64,000 bases of DNA from Lasiodiplodia sp. COLG20 (taxonomy: Eukaryota; Ascomycota; Dothideomycetes; Botryosphaeriales; Botryosphaeriaceae): NCBI GenBank assembly GCA_009801085.1, contig VNWV01000006.1, forward strand, positions 2,232,001 through 2,296,000. The letters run 5' to 3'. A program made the translations under genes and the position numbers. The notes beneath the pieces are model-generated. The model did not search any database, had not been told where the DNA came from, and worked only from the letters and a program-made list of their open reading frames with translations. This document shows positions 32,357 to 44,183 of the stretch, piece by piece. Position 1 is the first letter of the stretch. Every line of letters starts with the position of its first letter.

Positions 32357-35300
32357 TCAAAATGTCATCCGACGCTGAAATATTGGCCGGTCTTCAGGGC
32401 TATGAGATGGCTTATCACCCCTTCTCCTCGCGTAAACGTTTTGTCCAGTCTCCGCCCCAGATGCTTCAAGTGCTCTCATAATAGATTCCCGATGATGACT
32501 TTTGGCTAGGTCAAGCGGGGTTGTGCCCTGGTCAGAGACTGGTGACAATTCGGCTCTCTACTTCAGCAGAAGATCTACACACTTGAGTCTGTCATTGTGA
32601 GCAGCCTAATGTAACGGCGTCTATCCACAATTGGTCCGGACTGAAGGATTCATGCCTTGCTTCAGGAGGAAATCCACTTCTTTCGCATGCCCGCCTGCCG
32701 CTGCTCTGCAGAGGATGTTCACTCCGTCAGCATCCTGCACGTTTTGATTGGCTCCATACGCCTTCAGAAGCGAGAGAACTGCGGACAATTAGTTTTCTGT
32801 TGTGATGTCTCCTTTCATGGGTTCATTCGCTTACTCACTTTTGGCTCTTTGTGGCCGGGCATTAGCTGTCCAAGCTGTCAACCCATGATTATCTTGCATG
32901 TTTGGCGACACACCCCGTCGAAGCAACAATTCCGCTATCCTCATAGAATTTTGTGAGGCAGCACGGTGAAGAAGGGTACGACCCTGGTAATCTTGAATGT
33001 TGGGATCCTCAAGGTATTCCAAGAGCTTGCTGGTGACTTGAACGTGACCTCGCTCAACGGCGAAGAAGCAGGCTGTCTTCACAAATCTAGCTTGTGTCTC
33101 TTGGACTTTGCCCAATTTGCTTTGAATTTGAAACCGAAGAACCATATCTGAGCTGTTGATGAGCTTCGTCATGGTCGCAAGTTTCCCATTGTATGCTGCA
33201 GAGAGTAACTTGGTGTAATTTAGTAGTTCGTCTCGTTGCAAGTTGCCCAGGACAGATCTGCTTCTCTGCAGCGGTCTTGGCATAAAACTACTTTCGCCAT
33301 CGTCTCTCGTCTTGGGAGCGGCCGGGGTGCATACCAGGCAGCTTGCAGCTTTTGCAATGATGGGCCAAAAACCATTACAATGCCTCTCTATACCCGCGAT
33401 AATTCCTTGAACCGTGTCCCTTGCGTTCTTCTGAGCGGCTTGGAGTAGCAATGAATGACCTTCGTCAGTGCTTAAGTCGATGGTGGCACCCCGTCTCAAG
33501 AGAATGGTGATGATTTCAGGATAATCCCCTTTGACAGCAAGGACTAGAGCAGATTGCCCATAGTCATCCAAAGCATCGATGTCCACACCTGATTGGATGA
33601 AAGAACGGACTAAACTGGTAGTTCCCAAGAACACAGCCAAATGTAAAGACGATCTCTTTGAATGGAGCTGGCGAACACTTGACGAAGAGATATTCTCGGC
33701 AGTAGAGTGAGAGAGATTGGCCCCATTGCCCCGATGGAAGGCCGGCAGCGTTTGCGAGGTTTCAGCGTTGACGGCTGTACTGGACGGGATATGTACAGTT
33801 CTCCAGAAAACCGCAGTCAACGTGGACTCCCCAGAAACATTCGCGTCCGAGACGCAGCACATCTCGGCGTACGAGTCCAAGTCACCTTCTTTGTACCAGT
33901 AATATTGACTTCGAAAATGGTACGTGCGCAGATGTGTAAGCAGGCGTTGGTAAAAATTCCTTTTTCGCCGCTTCTCCAGCAATGGTCGGAGAGTTTCTAT
34001 GATATCCTCGTTGGCAGAGTGACCCGGAAGATCCCTGAAGTGACGGCCCAAGTACATCCCTGCATACTTGACAAGAGGAAAGTACTCGAGCTTCATCTCA
34101 AAGGAAAGTGATCCTGGAATTTCAGGTCCTTGAAACTCCCGATTGTGTGGGACTGGCTGCTCACACCTGCTTTTGTCTCGTGCTTGATGTTGCGATACGA
34201 ATTGCGACTCGTTTAGGAAGGTGTCCGAGGCCTCGTGTAGATTTTCCGCAGGAGGGATCTCATTTCTTGCTTTGTCAAGGACTTCGTCAGGCTCCTCCAA
34301 ACATTGCATACAGAGGTAAGTCCCACAGACAGAAGCCATACGGCGGTGAAAATCGGGAAACTCTTCCTCTCTGCGAAGGGCGAAATAGTTCTGCGCTGTG
34401 TGATGAACTAGGCGCACTTTCGCAGTCTCGCTGTCAATTACAACCAATCCACAGCAGAATTCCTCAAGGTCCTTCTCGAGTAGCAACTTGTCTTTGCTGA
34501 TATACTCGTCTCCCTTTTCCACAGCTAGAGCATGCATTAATTCTTCCACTGATAGCGGTCGATATGCACATGTGATCTAAGATAGTATCTGGATGGCACA
34601 ATCTCGCTTCTCTTTCTTTTGGTCCTGAATACGCTTCATCGCACTGCTTTACGTGCCTTCCGGGCTCTCCGGAAGCTCCGCCAGCTTTTTGCGGACGCTG
34701 TAAGCTGATACTTGGGCAGCGATCGCGTCCATGTGAAGTTTGGCCAATAGAAACCTGTAAATATCAGCGGTGTGCAAATTTAAGATCAATATGGAATGGA
34801 CTGCTTGCCAATACATACATTTGAGACGACTTCTTGGTGACTCTATCCTTGATGTCTTCTCTCAGCTCTGGGTATTCTGTAACCATGTGTCGGAGTCGGC
34901 CGTGTTCTTCGATGACATAATCGATGTATTCGTGAATATCCTGGCTCTGAGCCGCGACTTCGAGTCGCTCGAAACCTTTAGACATGGTTTCATGGTCCTC
35001 TAAGACCCGAGAAGTCACCAACAGATTGATGTCTTCCCTGATCTTGCGAAGGTGATCCAGCAGCTCGTTCCGCAGGCTCGGAGTGTATTCATCCAATGCA
35101 TCTACGATTATGTAGACCTGGCGACCTTGAGTGACATCCACAAGTATTTCGTGAAGCTCTGCTAGGGACGGATGGTGTTGGTGTTCCCAGAAACTTATGA
35201 GCGACTGTGTGAGGTCTTTCGATCGGTCCAAAAGTTGCTTGGCGACACTACCCAAAAGATGTTCTAAAGAAGGATGCTCTTTGTACGTAAGGTAAAGGTA

Positions 35301-35740
35301 TGCTATGGTTGGTTGCTGGCTGCTTGACTTGAGTTTCCTTTCTTCAAGGTGATTGATGACGATTGAACTTGTGTTGATATTAGAAGATCAATAAATACAG
35401 CCTTACGAGTTAGATGGCTTACGCTAGGATGGTTTTTCCAGCTCCAGCTTAGTGTTGTTAATAGCCAGTTCATTTCGTGGGTGAATATTGATCTACTCAC
35501 GTATTCCAACACACCAGAGCTTGTGACACTGTTTGCTACCCCATTCTACGAATTTCTTTGAATTGAGGAGCCATTGGCCTGTGTTTGGCGCCGTTCTGCT
35601 TTTGCATTCCCGCTGCTGTGCCGAATAGTCCAAGGGAGACAATCAAGCAAGCGGATCGCGCTTCGCGCTCGGTCCCTTGAGGTCTAAATTCGTTACAAAA
35701 ATGTGTTAAGAAAATAGTAGGAGGTGGCCTCACTGTAAAG
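32357..35740 (-). pseudogene. NACHT-ankyrin receptor inactivated by stop codons
   Basis: The order of parts is that of a fungal NLR: LSPLDYSAQQ, then GQWLLNSKKFVEW, Walker A GIPGAGKTILA (restored by splicing at about 35455-35500), Walker B VYIIVDALDEY, LLVTSR, the post-NACHT block EELMHALAVEKGDEYI, then a long frame (34549-32831) ending in ankyrin repeats. Stops interrupt it: TGA before LSPLD, TAA after ELPESPEGT, TAG in ILS-stop-ITCAYRPLS, and TAG twice in the repeat CG-stop-TPLH-stop-AA, plus TAG after CVDLLLK. Family consensus has Trp at four of these sites and the last looks like a former Gln. No effector domain is found upstream. The gene appears dead, and the damage pattern resembles RIP. 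Confidence 0.82.
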
Positions 35741-37349
35741 GTGTTGCTCTCCTATCAAGCCGTTATTAGGATGACCTTTCCCTATAATAAAAGGGTTGAA
35801 ACTTACCTACTAGATTGGAGCCTCTGACATCCCTAGCGATGATCCCTGTTTTCATGCCACAGCAAGAAATTGCCGCAGCATGCATCAGATCAACTCGTCG
35901 GGGGCGATCCGGATTCTGCATTTAGTCTGCTTGCGGTCGTCGCCAGTGAGGAACTTTTGAAACTTGAACAAGCGGGAAGGTATATGATATGTGGAACAGC
36001 AGGCTCAAATATGACACAAGGTAACTCTGAGGGCGACTTTCTGAAGTTTTCATTCTCAGAGCCAGGCTTATTATATATATCTATGCGGTCTATGTCAGAT
36101 TTGACAGTACTGGTCCGTTTGCGCTATTCATGTGATTTTGTGTCTGACTGGGCCCGCGTGATATCAATTGGGTTTCATTGAACTTTAGTGATCCTAATTC
36201 TGATAGAGCTTATGCGTAGCCTGTTTCATCGTGTTGATCAGGTTAACTAGTCCATGGAACTGCTTCAATTTCTTATCATCTGACGCTGAGAACTCTTCAT
36301 AGACATGTTTTTCCAGGTTATGTGTGGATGGATGGAGGGGATCCAAGGGAGATTAAACAGTCTGGGCCGGATCTATTCTACGGAAAGGATTTACCAACTC
36401 TGTTGCAGCTCATCCCTTCGTGCAGGTGGACAATGTGACCGGTTGTGTAGTAAGAGTAAACATTTGATCGTGGTCATCTATATTCTGATATCTTACAGTT
36501 AGCACAGGGCATCTTCTCATGATTGGAAGGATGAAGTCCGATTCTTCTGTATATCTCTGCTCAGTGCGAACTATTTTGTTGTGTCGCAGAAATATGGTGG
36601 GAATGTGTGAACATCTTTTGTGATCAACTGCCGAATTTTAGAGGCGACAGCCGTGGCATCCTCCGCCTGGTAGCTTGGTAAACAACTGCGAACAGCTTGG
36701 CACTGTGTAATGTAAGCAATAGTGATAGGGTACCCCAAGTATAAGCGAAAGCGCACTTCCGCTTCTGGAGGGCGCGCAGGTTGCTCCCTTAACGAGACTA
36801 GCCCGCATAGCACAGGCCCGCAAGGGCCAGCTGAGACGAAGTATCAATCAATCAATGAATTAAGCACTAGTGAGGAGGATGAACGCGTCAAAACGGTTGC
36901 ATGAAGCTATGCCGTTGTAAGTATTAGGCTTTGCAATGGTTGCAAGAGAAGGCATTATGAAAGGCATTGCTACTAAATAACGGATCTCTTCTATAGATTG
37001 CTAAGACGCAGGTAAGGAGGATGAATTTAGTAAGACATTTTGGCTAGTATATAGGTCAATCGTAAGTCGAATCGGCAGGGGGTTTTGCGTTATACTATTT
37101 CCGGTGCACTAACCATCTGCGGCAACAATGAAAACGGTTGGTGCAAAGAAAGAGCTAGCGAATCCTATTACCGTTCCTGATCAGTCAGCGCATGTGAAAC
37201 GGTAGTTGCGTCGGAGCACAATATGGATTGTGCAACTGATGTTCAATTTTCTATTTAAGATAGGCTAATGACTGTTCACTCGCAGGAAAACCAACCACTC
37301 ACTGGTGACACCTTGTCTATCTCAGAGTAACCATTATCACAGTAGGAAC
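35741..37349. other. 1.6-kb gap between NLR pseudogene and lipase gene
   Basis: No domain is recognisable in any frame. A 103-codon frame at 35870-36181 is not supported. The missing N-terminal effector domain of the NLR pseudogene would be expected here but cannot be read. Confidence 0.4.
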
Positions 37350-38579
37350 ATGTTCAGCAAATCTACCGTCAATACAGAACATGAAATGCCAGATGTGCTC
37401 TCTGATCCGGGAGAGGCGACGGTCGAGTAACTACCCTACAATCGTGAATCTATTAGAGAGCCTGAGCTAACCACCCCAGCATCGTTTTTGTCCACGGACT
37501 TGGTGGCGACAAAGAGGGCACATGGACCTGGATTGGCCCCGAGAAGCCTTTTCATCAACCTGAACGCATATTTTGGCCCAGGGACCTGTTGCCCAAAGAC
37601 CTCCCTCACGCCCGTATCATCTCTTTCGGTTATGATGCCAGTTTTGCCCACTTTTACCCTTTTTACGGACCCAGGAACGTTCCGCAGGGGACAACCCTGG
37701 ATGACCATTCTACTGCACTGTTTCACAGGCTGATAGCCCTCGAAGATAAAAGCTCTGTAAGAAACCTCATTTTTACAACTACAGTAGGCTGACTTGCATC
37801 ATCCAGTCGAAGAGGCCGATTATATTCGTCACACACAGCCTTGGCGGTCTCGTTACCGCCAACGCCTTGTCTCGTCCGAACGGAACGGATAGCAAGAAGG
37901 ACGAAATTGCCGACAGAACTGTCGGAGTAATATTCCTCGGCACCCCCTTTGAAGGTTCGGAGAAGGCGAAGTGGGCAGCAACGGCGCTGAGACTGTTGTC
38001 TTTCGTGAGCTCAACCAATGATGAAAAGGTCAAAGATCTCGAAGAGAGATCGGCGAAACTCATCAGCATTAACGAGGCCTTCTATAAGTATGTGAAGAAG
38101 AGGGATCGGTCGAACGTAAACGAGAACTTCCTCGAGGTCGCTTGTTTCTTCGAGGCGTACCCAATGAAGATTGGAGGAATGAAAATGCATATCGTGCCCA
38201 AGGAGTCGGCATGCCTGAAGGGTATCGATCCACAATCGATTTTAGCACATCATTCGGACATGTGCAAGTTCGAAGATGAATACCGTGATGGATACCAATG
38301 CATCTCAGGCCAGCTTCAATTGTGGATCAAAGAACTGAGCTCAGTGTCGGCCGAGAGAAGAGACACTTCCCAGGTTGTCAACCATTGTGTACTGTGAGTA
38401 TGGCGCTAACAAGCCGATAGGGACATACAAACCATCTTGGAAACATCAGTTACGACGACGGATTCCAGAATCATGGCGTTGTAGCGGGACATATTTATGG
38501 CACAAAGGAAAACGCGATCCATGTGGTTGGGTCTCATGCAGTCGTTTGTATCCCCGCCCTGAAAGCTGGGCTTCTCTGA
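37350..38579 (+). CDS. SesB-like alpha/beta-hydrolase (NLR-effector-type lipase)
   Basis: Exons 37350-37426, 37480-37756, 37807-38393 and 38450-38579 encode 356 aa; introns are 50-56 nt, the first with a CTAAC branch site. Splicing gives DIVFVHGLGG, the oxyanion/N-terminal motif, then FWPRDLLPKDLPHARIISFGYDA and the nucleophile elbow IIFVTHSLGGL. Later HHSDMCKFEDE carries a likely catalytic His. This is the SesB/PGAP1-like fold that serves as the N-terminal effector domain of many fungal NLRs. Here it stands alone and ends after a Gly/Asn/His-rich tail of about 40 residues (YDDGFQNHGVVAGHIYG). Stand-alone SesB-type effectors elsewhere carry amyloid signalling motifs that pair with an NLR. Whether this tail is one is inference. 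The decayed NLR lies 1.6 kb upstream on the opposite strand. Confidence 0.78.
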
Positions 38580-38670
38580 TACATAATAGCACTATCATGA
38601 TGTGGGCTTGAGCGAAGTGAAGAAGAGTCTCTCAAGGACATATCGTGCGATCCCTTCAAAAAAACACGGG

Positions 38671-40429
38671 ATGCCCACCAAATCTTCTGAGGAAGCTCGG
38701 TCTTACGTTCAGGAAGAAACTATGGAGCCTCCAGAGAGTATTCAAACGAAAAGTATGGATGGTTCACCGCGGAAGCAGTCTCCCATAGCGTCCGACGGCT
38801 CTGTCAAAAATCTTCAGATGAGTGGCGGAGACAAGATAACGACCGGGCTTTTTGAACAAGCGGCACCTCAACCCATTCAGTCGACGAGTTCGCCACTACT
38901 CTGGGTGAGTTGATCCCTAGGGTCTACCTCTGTAAATTAAGTAAGCTGACTAGAGATGTTAGCGCAGTCGTTCAGTCGCAGCATTAGCTCTAACATTCGG
39001 CCTCTTTCAATCACTTCCAGACAAGCACACAGCGTGGATAATTCCGTTGTCACTGCTGTTTTGCTCCGCGTTGCTACTTCCCGAAACCTGCTATATGGCG
39101 TGGAACATGATTCATATATTGAGATCGCGAGACACGAGGATACTGCCGGAACAAGGTGGATGTACTGTCGAGGCCACTTGTGTAAGTTATCGTGAAAAGC
39201 TTGTGGACGATGGATATTCCCAAACTTACATAAAATAGGTATGCGGGCATGCAATGGAACGAATATTCTCTGCTGCTGAAGCCGAACAAGGTTTCCAATT
39301 ATACGACGATCTACGCCGTGCTGGATATGCCACAACAATGTGGATACCACAGCAAGATCCTTTCCCGCCGAGAGAGAGATTTCAAAGCCTCTACGAAGCA
39401 AGAATACGGGCTCTTTCAGGAGACTCAAACTCATCAGCTCAGGCGAGCAATGTGCCATCCCTCAAGAGCAAAGATGGGAATATCGAAGCATCCGCGGTAG
39501 CAGGCCCAAGTGCTTCAAAAGGAAAGGGTCGCCAAACTGATCCTGAAGCTGACGAAGAGAACCCAAGCTCGACAGATTCGTGCTATTCAACTTCCATTGT
39601 CCCTGACTTGAGATGGTTCTTGATTTCATACAGAGACGGGGGTAATGCAAAACTAGCTCATGTCAACTTAGGAGGGCTGAGATGTGACCACCATCTGCTT
39701 CGGGACTTCCAAGAAGGGTATTATACCTGCCAGGGCTTCTTCTGGGCTAGAATGAGGTGCGTAGGACTTTTGACCGCATATGTGTCAGGCTATGACATAT
39801 TACCTAAATATGAAAAGGTGGGTACTTTTATACTCTCCTCGCGTGACCGAGTTCCGTACGCACAATGCTGACGACCTCTATTGATGGATCAGTTCATCCT
39901 GTTACGCCATTTTAACGTCTCTGCGGGATTCCCGTCCAGAGTCGACGAGTGGAAATCTGGGGACGAGTTCGTCGCCACTGAATGGGAACCCACGCCACTT
40001 AGTGATACCAGACCTTCCATTGACAAAGTCTGGTTTCAGACAGTGTAGGGTCTTGCAGCCGAGGAAGCCATGCAGCGGTATTTCCGATCATCCTGTCTGA
40101 GATTGAAAAATCTTAATATGGCGCATCATGAGGGAATGGAAAGCATTTTGACGTGTGGTCAAACAGGACAATGCAGTATGTATATTACGCGGCGCGGGAT
40201 CCCCGTAAAGGTAAACAAACAACTGCATCACATATATGGAGAGCCACCTGGATGGGGTTTGTATCTGGAAGATTGCAAACCTATACGGCGACGGTTGCGT
40301 GTTCTTGTTATTTTCGTTCTTCTCCTTAGTATCCCCCTTTTCCCGATCACAATTTGGAAAGGCTGGTGGACTCAATGGGGCACCATGTTGGCTACTTGCG
40401 GTCTGATTTGGACTGTAACCAGTTCGTAG
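38671..40429 (+). CDS. uncharacterised fungal membrane protein, probably truncated by an in-frame TAG
   Basis: Exons 38671-38904, 38963-39181, 39239-39817 and 39893-40429; introns 57-75 nt. The N-terminus is polar and disordered. Exon 2 holds a hydrophobic segment (IIPLSLLFCSALLLP) and YMAWNMIHILRS..LPEQGGCTVEATC, running into VCGHAMERIFSAAEAEQGFQLYDDL. Exon 4 contains a family-like block, a TAG at 40046-40048, then the same frame continues with GLAAEEAMQRYF, PPGWGLYLED and a final hydrophobic helix (LVIFVLLLSIPLFPI). The continuing similarity after TAG argues for a nonsense mutation rather than the natural end. Proteins of this type are common in filamentous fungi but have no known function. 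It follows the lipase gene on the same strand by only 91 bp. Confidence 0.6.
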
Positions 40430-40930
40430 GATGTATGTACCACGCACAAATAAGCAACTGAGGCTCGCGAAAATGATCAGCTCCGTCAATCTATCTGCCC
40501 TTATAGGCATACCGTTACCTTTATGCAGTTCATACTGTATATTTATAGAAGTGCCTTGTAAGCACACGTTGAGCTTGAGGAGGCTTGTTATAAATGATGC
40601 ATATATTTTGTAATTAATTATAATGGGCTGTACCATAGTCAACGTCAGTTAGCCCGAGGAAAATGGCCACGTAGTCATTTGCATCGTCTCCACTAAGCCA
40701 CTAGAACGGAAATGTTAATGTATCCGGTGGCACCAGCGTCGCTGACAAATATTGCGGCTACCCGATGGCCCAACACTGCTTACGTAAGTTTATATCTACA
40801 AACTCACCATCGTTAGGCTTAATAAATAGTGACTTTCTGAAGAGGTACTCCCTGAATCACGAAGCATCAAATTAGATCGGATTTTCATTCATACTCCATT
40901 GTCCTGCTTCAAGCACTAACCAAAATCATT
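40430..40930. other. intergenic / nitroreductase promoter
   Basis: No gene seen. The last 60 bp before ATG 40931 are pyrimidine- and A-rich, as is common in fungal 5' leaders. Confidence 0.4.
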
Positions 40931-41758
40931 ATGGCCGCATCATTCACCACTCACTACCAAGAACGCTACGGTCCGAAACACCAACCACCAGACCCCAAAG
41001 CTCCCCTCCCTCCAGCCATGGACCTCATACTCCGCCACAAATCAATCCGCAAATTCCTCCCCGACGCCCTCCCCCCCGCAACCCTCGAACTCCTGATCGC
41101 CGCGGGCCAAAGCGCACCCACCTCCTCCATGCTGCAGGTCTGGAGCGTCATCGCCATCGAAGACCCATCCCACAAAAACGCCGTCGCGACCCTCGCCGGC
41201 GACCAGGACTTCATCCGCCAGGCGCCCCTCTTCCTCGCCTTCTGCGCCGACCTCTCCCGCCTGACGGCTATCTCGGAGCAGCGCGGGCAGCCGGGCAAGG
41301 GGCTCGAGAATATGGACTTGTTCGTCATGGCGACTATCGACGCGGCGTTGGCGGCGCAGAACGTCACCGTTGCGGCCGAGTCGCTTGGGCTTGGGACGTG
41401 TTATGTTGGCGCAGCGAGGAATCGTGCGAGGGAGCTGTCGGCGCTGCTGGATTTGCCGAAACGGGTCGTCGTGTTGTTTGGATTGGCTGTGGGCAAGCCG
41501 GATCCGGAGTACTTGCCGGCTGTTAAGCAGCGCCTTGGGATGGACGAGGTTTTGCACAGGGAGAAGTGGAACCATGAGGGTCACGCGGAGCGTGTGGCTG
41601 AGTATGATGAGACCCTTGGCAACTTTTACGAGAAGATGGGAGTTACTGGGAGGAGTGCGTGGAGTGAGTTTACGGCGATGTGGTTGGCGTCGGGAGATCT
41701 TGATGGAAGAGAGGAGCTTAAGGATGTGTTGATGGAACGTGGCTTCGAACTAAAGTAA
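40931..41758 (+). CDS. FMN-dependent nitroreductase family protein (NfsA/FRP-like)
   Basis: 275 aa, single exon. Motifs fit oxygen-insensitive nitroreductases of the NfsA/flavin reductase group: RHKSIRKFLPD (FMN phosphate contact), AAGQSAPTSSMLQVWSVI (isoalloxazine contact), DAALAAQNVTVAAESLGLGTCYVGAARN, and VVLFGLAVGKPD. These enzymes use NAD(P)H to reduce flavins, quinones or nitroaromatics in the cytosol. The length is slightly above the usual 240 residues because of a C-terminal helical extension. The family is mainly bacterial with scattered fungal members, so transfer from bacteria is possible, but nothing in the local sequence proves it. Confidence 0.88.
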   Translation: MAASFTTHYQERYGPKHQPPDPKAPLPPAMDLILRHKSIRKFLPDALPPATLELLIAAGQSAPTSSMLQVWSVIAIEDPSHKNAVATLAGDQDFIRQAPLFLAFCADLSRLTAISEQRGQPGKGLENMDLFVMATIDAALAAQNVTVAAESLGLGTCYVGAARNRARELSALLDLPKRVVVLFGLAVGKPDPEYLPAVKQRLGMDEVLHREKWNHEGHAERVAEYDETLGNFYEKMGVTGRSAWSEFTAMWLASGDLDGREELKDVLMERGFELK

Positions 41759-42015
41759 ATTCCGTCAGGCGGCAGAAGAGGGGTTTGGGCGTTGGAATAG
41801 TTTAAAAATAGAAACGCTACACTTCAATATCAACTTCAACCAGCCATTACTAGTGATTTCATTACTCGGGAACAGTTTCAACCAGCAAGCTAGCTCAATA
41901 CAAGGGAGGTAAAGTATCAGGAACATGTCTATCTAAATATTCACTACAGAGTCGCTGTCATTCTAACGCCCTCGGATGAAAATCTTTGAGAAAGAACTTT
42001 GAGATAGAGTATCCC

Positions 42016-43635
42016 CTAGTAAAGAAGGGAGCATGTGCCGTACTCTACGACCATGTTAACTGTCACAATAAAACCTCCAACTGCTGATACTCCGGTTATA
42101 ACCACAAAAAGTGCAGACGCCACCCAATCAAGTACTTTCCGTGAAATAGTGGACTTACAGAGCATCAACGTAACTCCGTTATACTCGTACCCAAACACAA
42201 TACCAGATACAATCCAAGCCATCGTCCAACTTCGCTGCATTGCAGAGCTTTGTCCAGGTTTAAATCCCGAGAGTGCGCCGATAATAACAAGAGCAAGAGA
42301 GCTTATCAGAACTGCGCCTAGCCTCGCGAGGAAAAATGATATTACTGTGAGGTTCGTTGGATGCTGTGAAGTACGAGGACGCGTAGGAATGATCAGCTCA
42401 TCTGCATATTCAATTATTTCGTTCTTTGCGCCATTTGAGAATTCGACTTGCAACAAAACCTGCCCAAGTGAGCTCACTGTGTCTTCAGAACTTTCAGTGG
42501 GAACCGGGTGGCACAGCATGAACTCCCCATTCACTTCAAAGTTCCCCGAGAATATCTCTTCGGTACTGGAAGTACCATCCTGTATGTCTTCAATTCTCCC
42601 TATGGTACACTCGAACTTCCCACCTCTTCCAATAGCTTCATCCATGATGTCGGAAGAAGCTAGGTATAAATATGAATAGTACAGCGTTACGGTCAGAGCG
42701 ATAAGATTGAGCAGCGACATTATGAGGTACGGGGTGACGGTGAAACCAAATGCGGCATATCCGTAGCGATCCACCTGATCCCCTCTGGTCTTGTAGAGCG
42801 TTATAGAGCCGCATATTAGCTGTATAATGGCTCCAATGGACTGTGCAATCGGCCGCGAGGAGATGAGCTGTGACTGAATTCCATGTCTAGTATTGGCGTG
42901 TGACAGTGTGGTTCCATTCGTGTCTTCTCTTCGTTCGCTTTGCATCAAAACCGGTGCGTGAGGCCCCTGTATTGGGGCGTATGGTTTGATAGTAGTCTCC
43001 ATTGGAACTACGGCCAGGCTGTAGCCGTCAGGAAGAGAGCAGGATCCGTACACATCATAGACAAGAAGATTATTCAGCCTATTCCGTGGAGCTAATTCAT
43101 GGGGGGCCGCGACTGGTATCATTGGAGCCCAGAGTCTGGCGCATATGCGCTTTTGCTGCTGTATGGGATCAGCTTGTGGAACAGATGAGGCGTTTTGCTT
43201 CAATCGCATTCCTTTGATTGTATCCCCAGATCGAGGGCGCCAGGCCTCGGTTCTAGTGACTTGACAGACGGCACCAGCTCGAACTGCCCTTTGAATTGGC
43301 GATTTTTGGAGCCACGGTACGCGTAATATGGCAGCTACTCCCTTGACCACACCAGAGGCTGGGAGCAATAGTGCTCCAAATGTCGAAACAATCGTCATGA
43401 ACACAGGCTCCCCGGGGTATGCGATTACCGTGGATGCGTGGGTGAAATAGTTTCCGATGAAGTACACGACGATTGACCAAGTCCGAGATGGGAGGCACAA
43501 GAGCCTTGGGTTTCCATGGTTTGATGCGCCTTCAGGAACTTCTATTGTCATATTTTGGAGAGCAGGATTCGGAACAGTAAGAGCCAATTGAACCAGGGCT
43601 GCAAAGAGCAGAAGTAACAAGAATGTGTGATACAT
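42016..43635 (-). CDS. uncharacterised multi-pass membrane protein with signal peptide
   Basis: 539 aa, single exon. A signal peptide (MYHTFLLLLLFAALVQLALT) is followed by NPRLLCLPSRTWSIVVYFIGNYFTHASTVIAYPGEP, which I associate with a family of hypothetical fungal membrane proteins. Hydrophobic segments lie near residues 52-66, 83-103, 268-285, 300-328, 440-462, 482-497 and 510-535. A soluble loop rich in Glu/Ser lies between 335 and 425, and a Met/Pro-rich loop between 120 and 260. No enzymatic motif is visible. The topology suggests a plasma-membrane or endomembrane protein. A TATA box precedes it. No functional link to the neighbours is evident. Confidence 0.75.
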   Translation of the reverse strand: MYHTFLLLLLFAALVQLALTVPNPALQNMTIEVPEGASNHGNPRLLCLPSRTWSIVVYFIGNYFTHASTVIAYPGEPVFMTIVSTFGALLLPASGVVKGVAAILRVPWLQKSPIQRAVRAGAVCQVTRTEAWRPRSGDTIKGMRLKQNASSVPQADPIQQQKRICARLWAPMIPVAAPHELAPRNRLNNLLVYDVYGSCSLPDGYSLAVVPMETTIKPYAPIQGPHAPVLMQSERREDTNGTTLSHANTRHGIQSQLISSRPIAQSIGAIIQLICGSITLYKTRGDQVDRYGYAAFGFTVTPYLIMSLLNLIALTVTLYYSYLYLASSDIMDEAIGRGGKFECTIGRIEDIQDGTSSTEEIFSGNFEVNGEFMLCHPVPTESSEDTVSSLGQVLLQVEFSNGAKNEIIEYADELIIPTRPRTSQHPTNLTVISFFLARLGAVLISSLALVIIGALSGFKPGQSSAMQRSWTMAWIVSGIVFGYEYNGVTLMLCKSTISRKVLDWVASALFVVITGVSAVGGFIVTVNMVVEYGTCSLLY

Positions 43636-43710
43636 GTTGTAACTGCTTTGGAAAGAAGATTCCGGCGTGATTGATTGATAGATTTAGATGGTTTTTCAGT
43701 TTCACCTCCG

Positions 43711-43720
43711 GCTATATAAA
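43711..43720 (-). promoter_or_regulatory. TATA box
   Basis: Minus strand TTTATATAGC, about 75 nt before ATG 43635 of the membrane-protein gene. Confidence 0.5.
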
Positions 43721-44183
43721 GCTTTTCTCCCAATGACAGCCTTGCCTCGGCTCAGCCGAACACTTGTAGGATACCAACACTATCATTGTATATGAACTTC
43801 AGCCTTGCTTATATGGCGACCCTATAGGGATCTGGGCCTTTCTCCTGATCTTTAATTCAGCTGGAGCTGAATGGCCGCCACACATAATCGTTCACCAGCC
43901 AGCTACAAAATACCTCTTTTCTCGTGGCTGTGATCTTGAATGGACCATACGTCAATATGTCATCTTCCTGCTGAGCTCAGACCCGCTTGTACAGCCCAAG
44001 GGTTTCACCGAACGAGCCACACCTACGCTGCGCAATAGTAGCCGCATCTCAGAAGTAAATTGCAGGGGCAACGCACCAGCTGCACACTATCGAAGCGTCG
44101 TAGCCCGTGCCTGGCAAAGTCCTGGTCGTTGAGGAGGTCGAGCGAGAGCGCGGCCTGGCATGTGATGGCGCTGCCGCCGCTGC

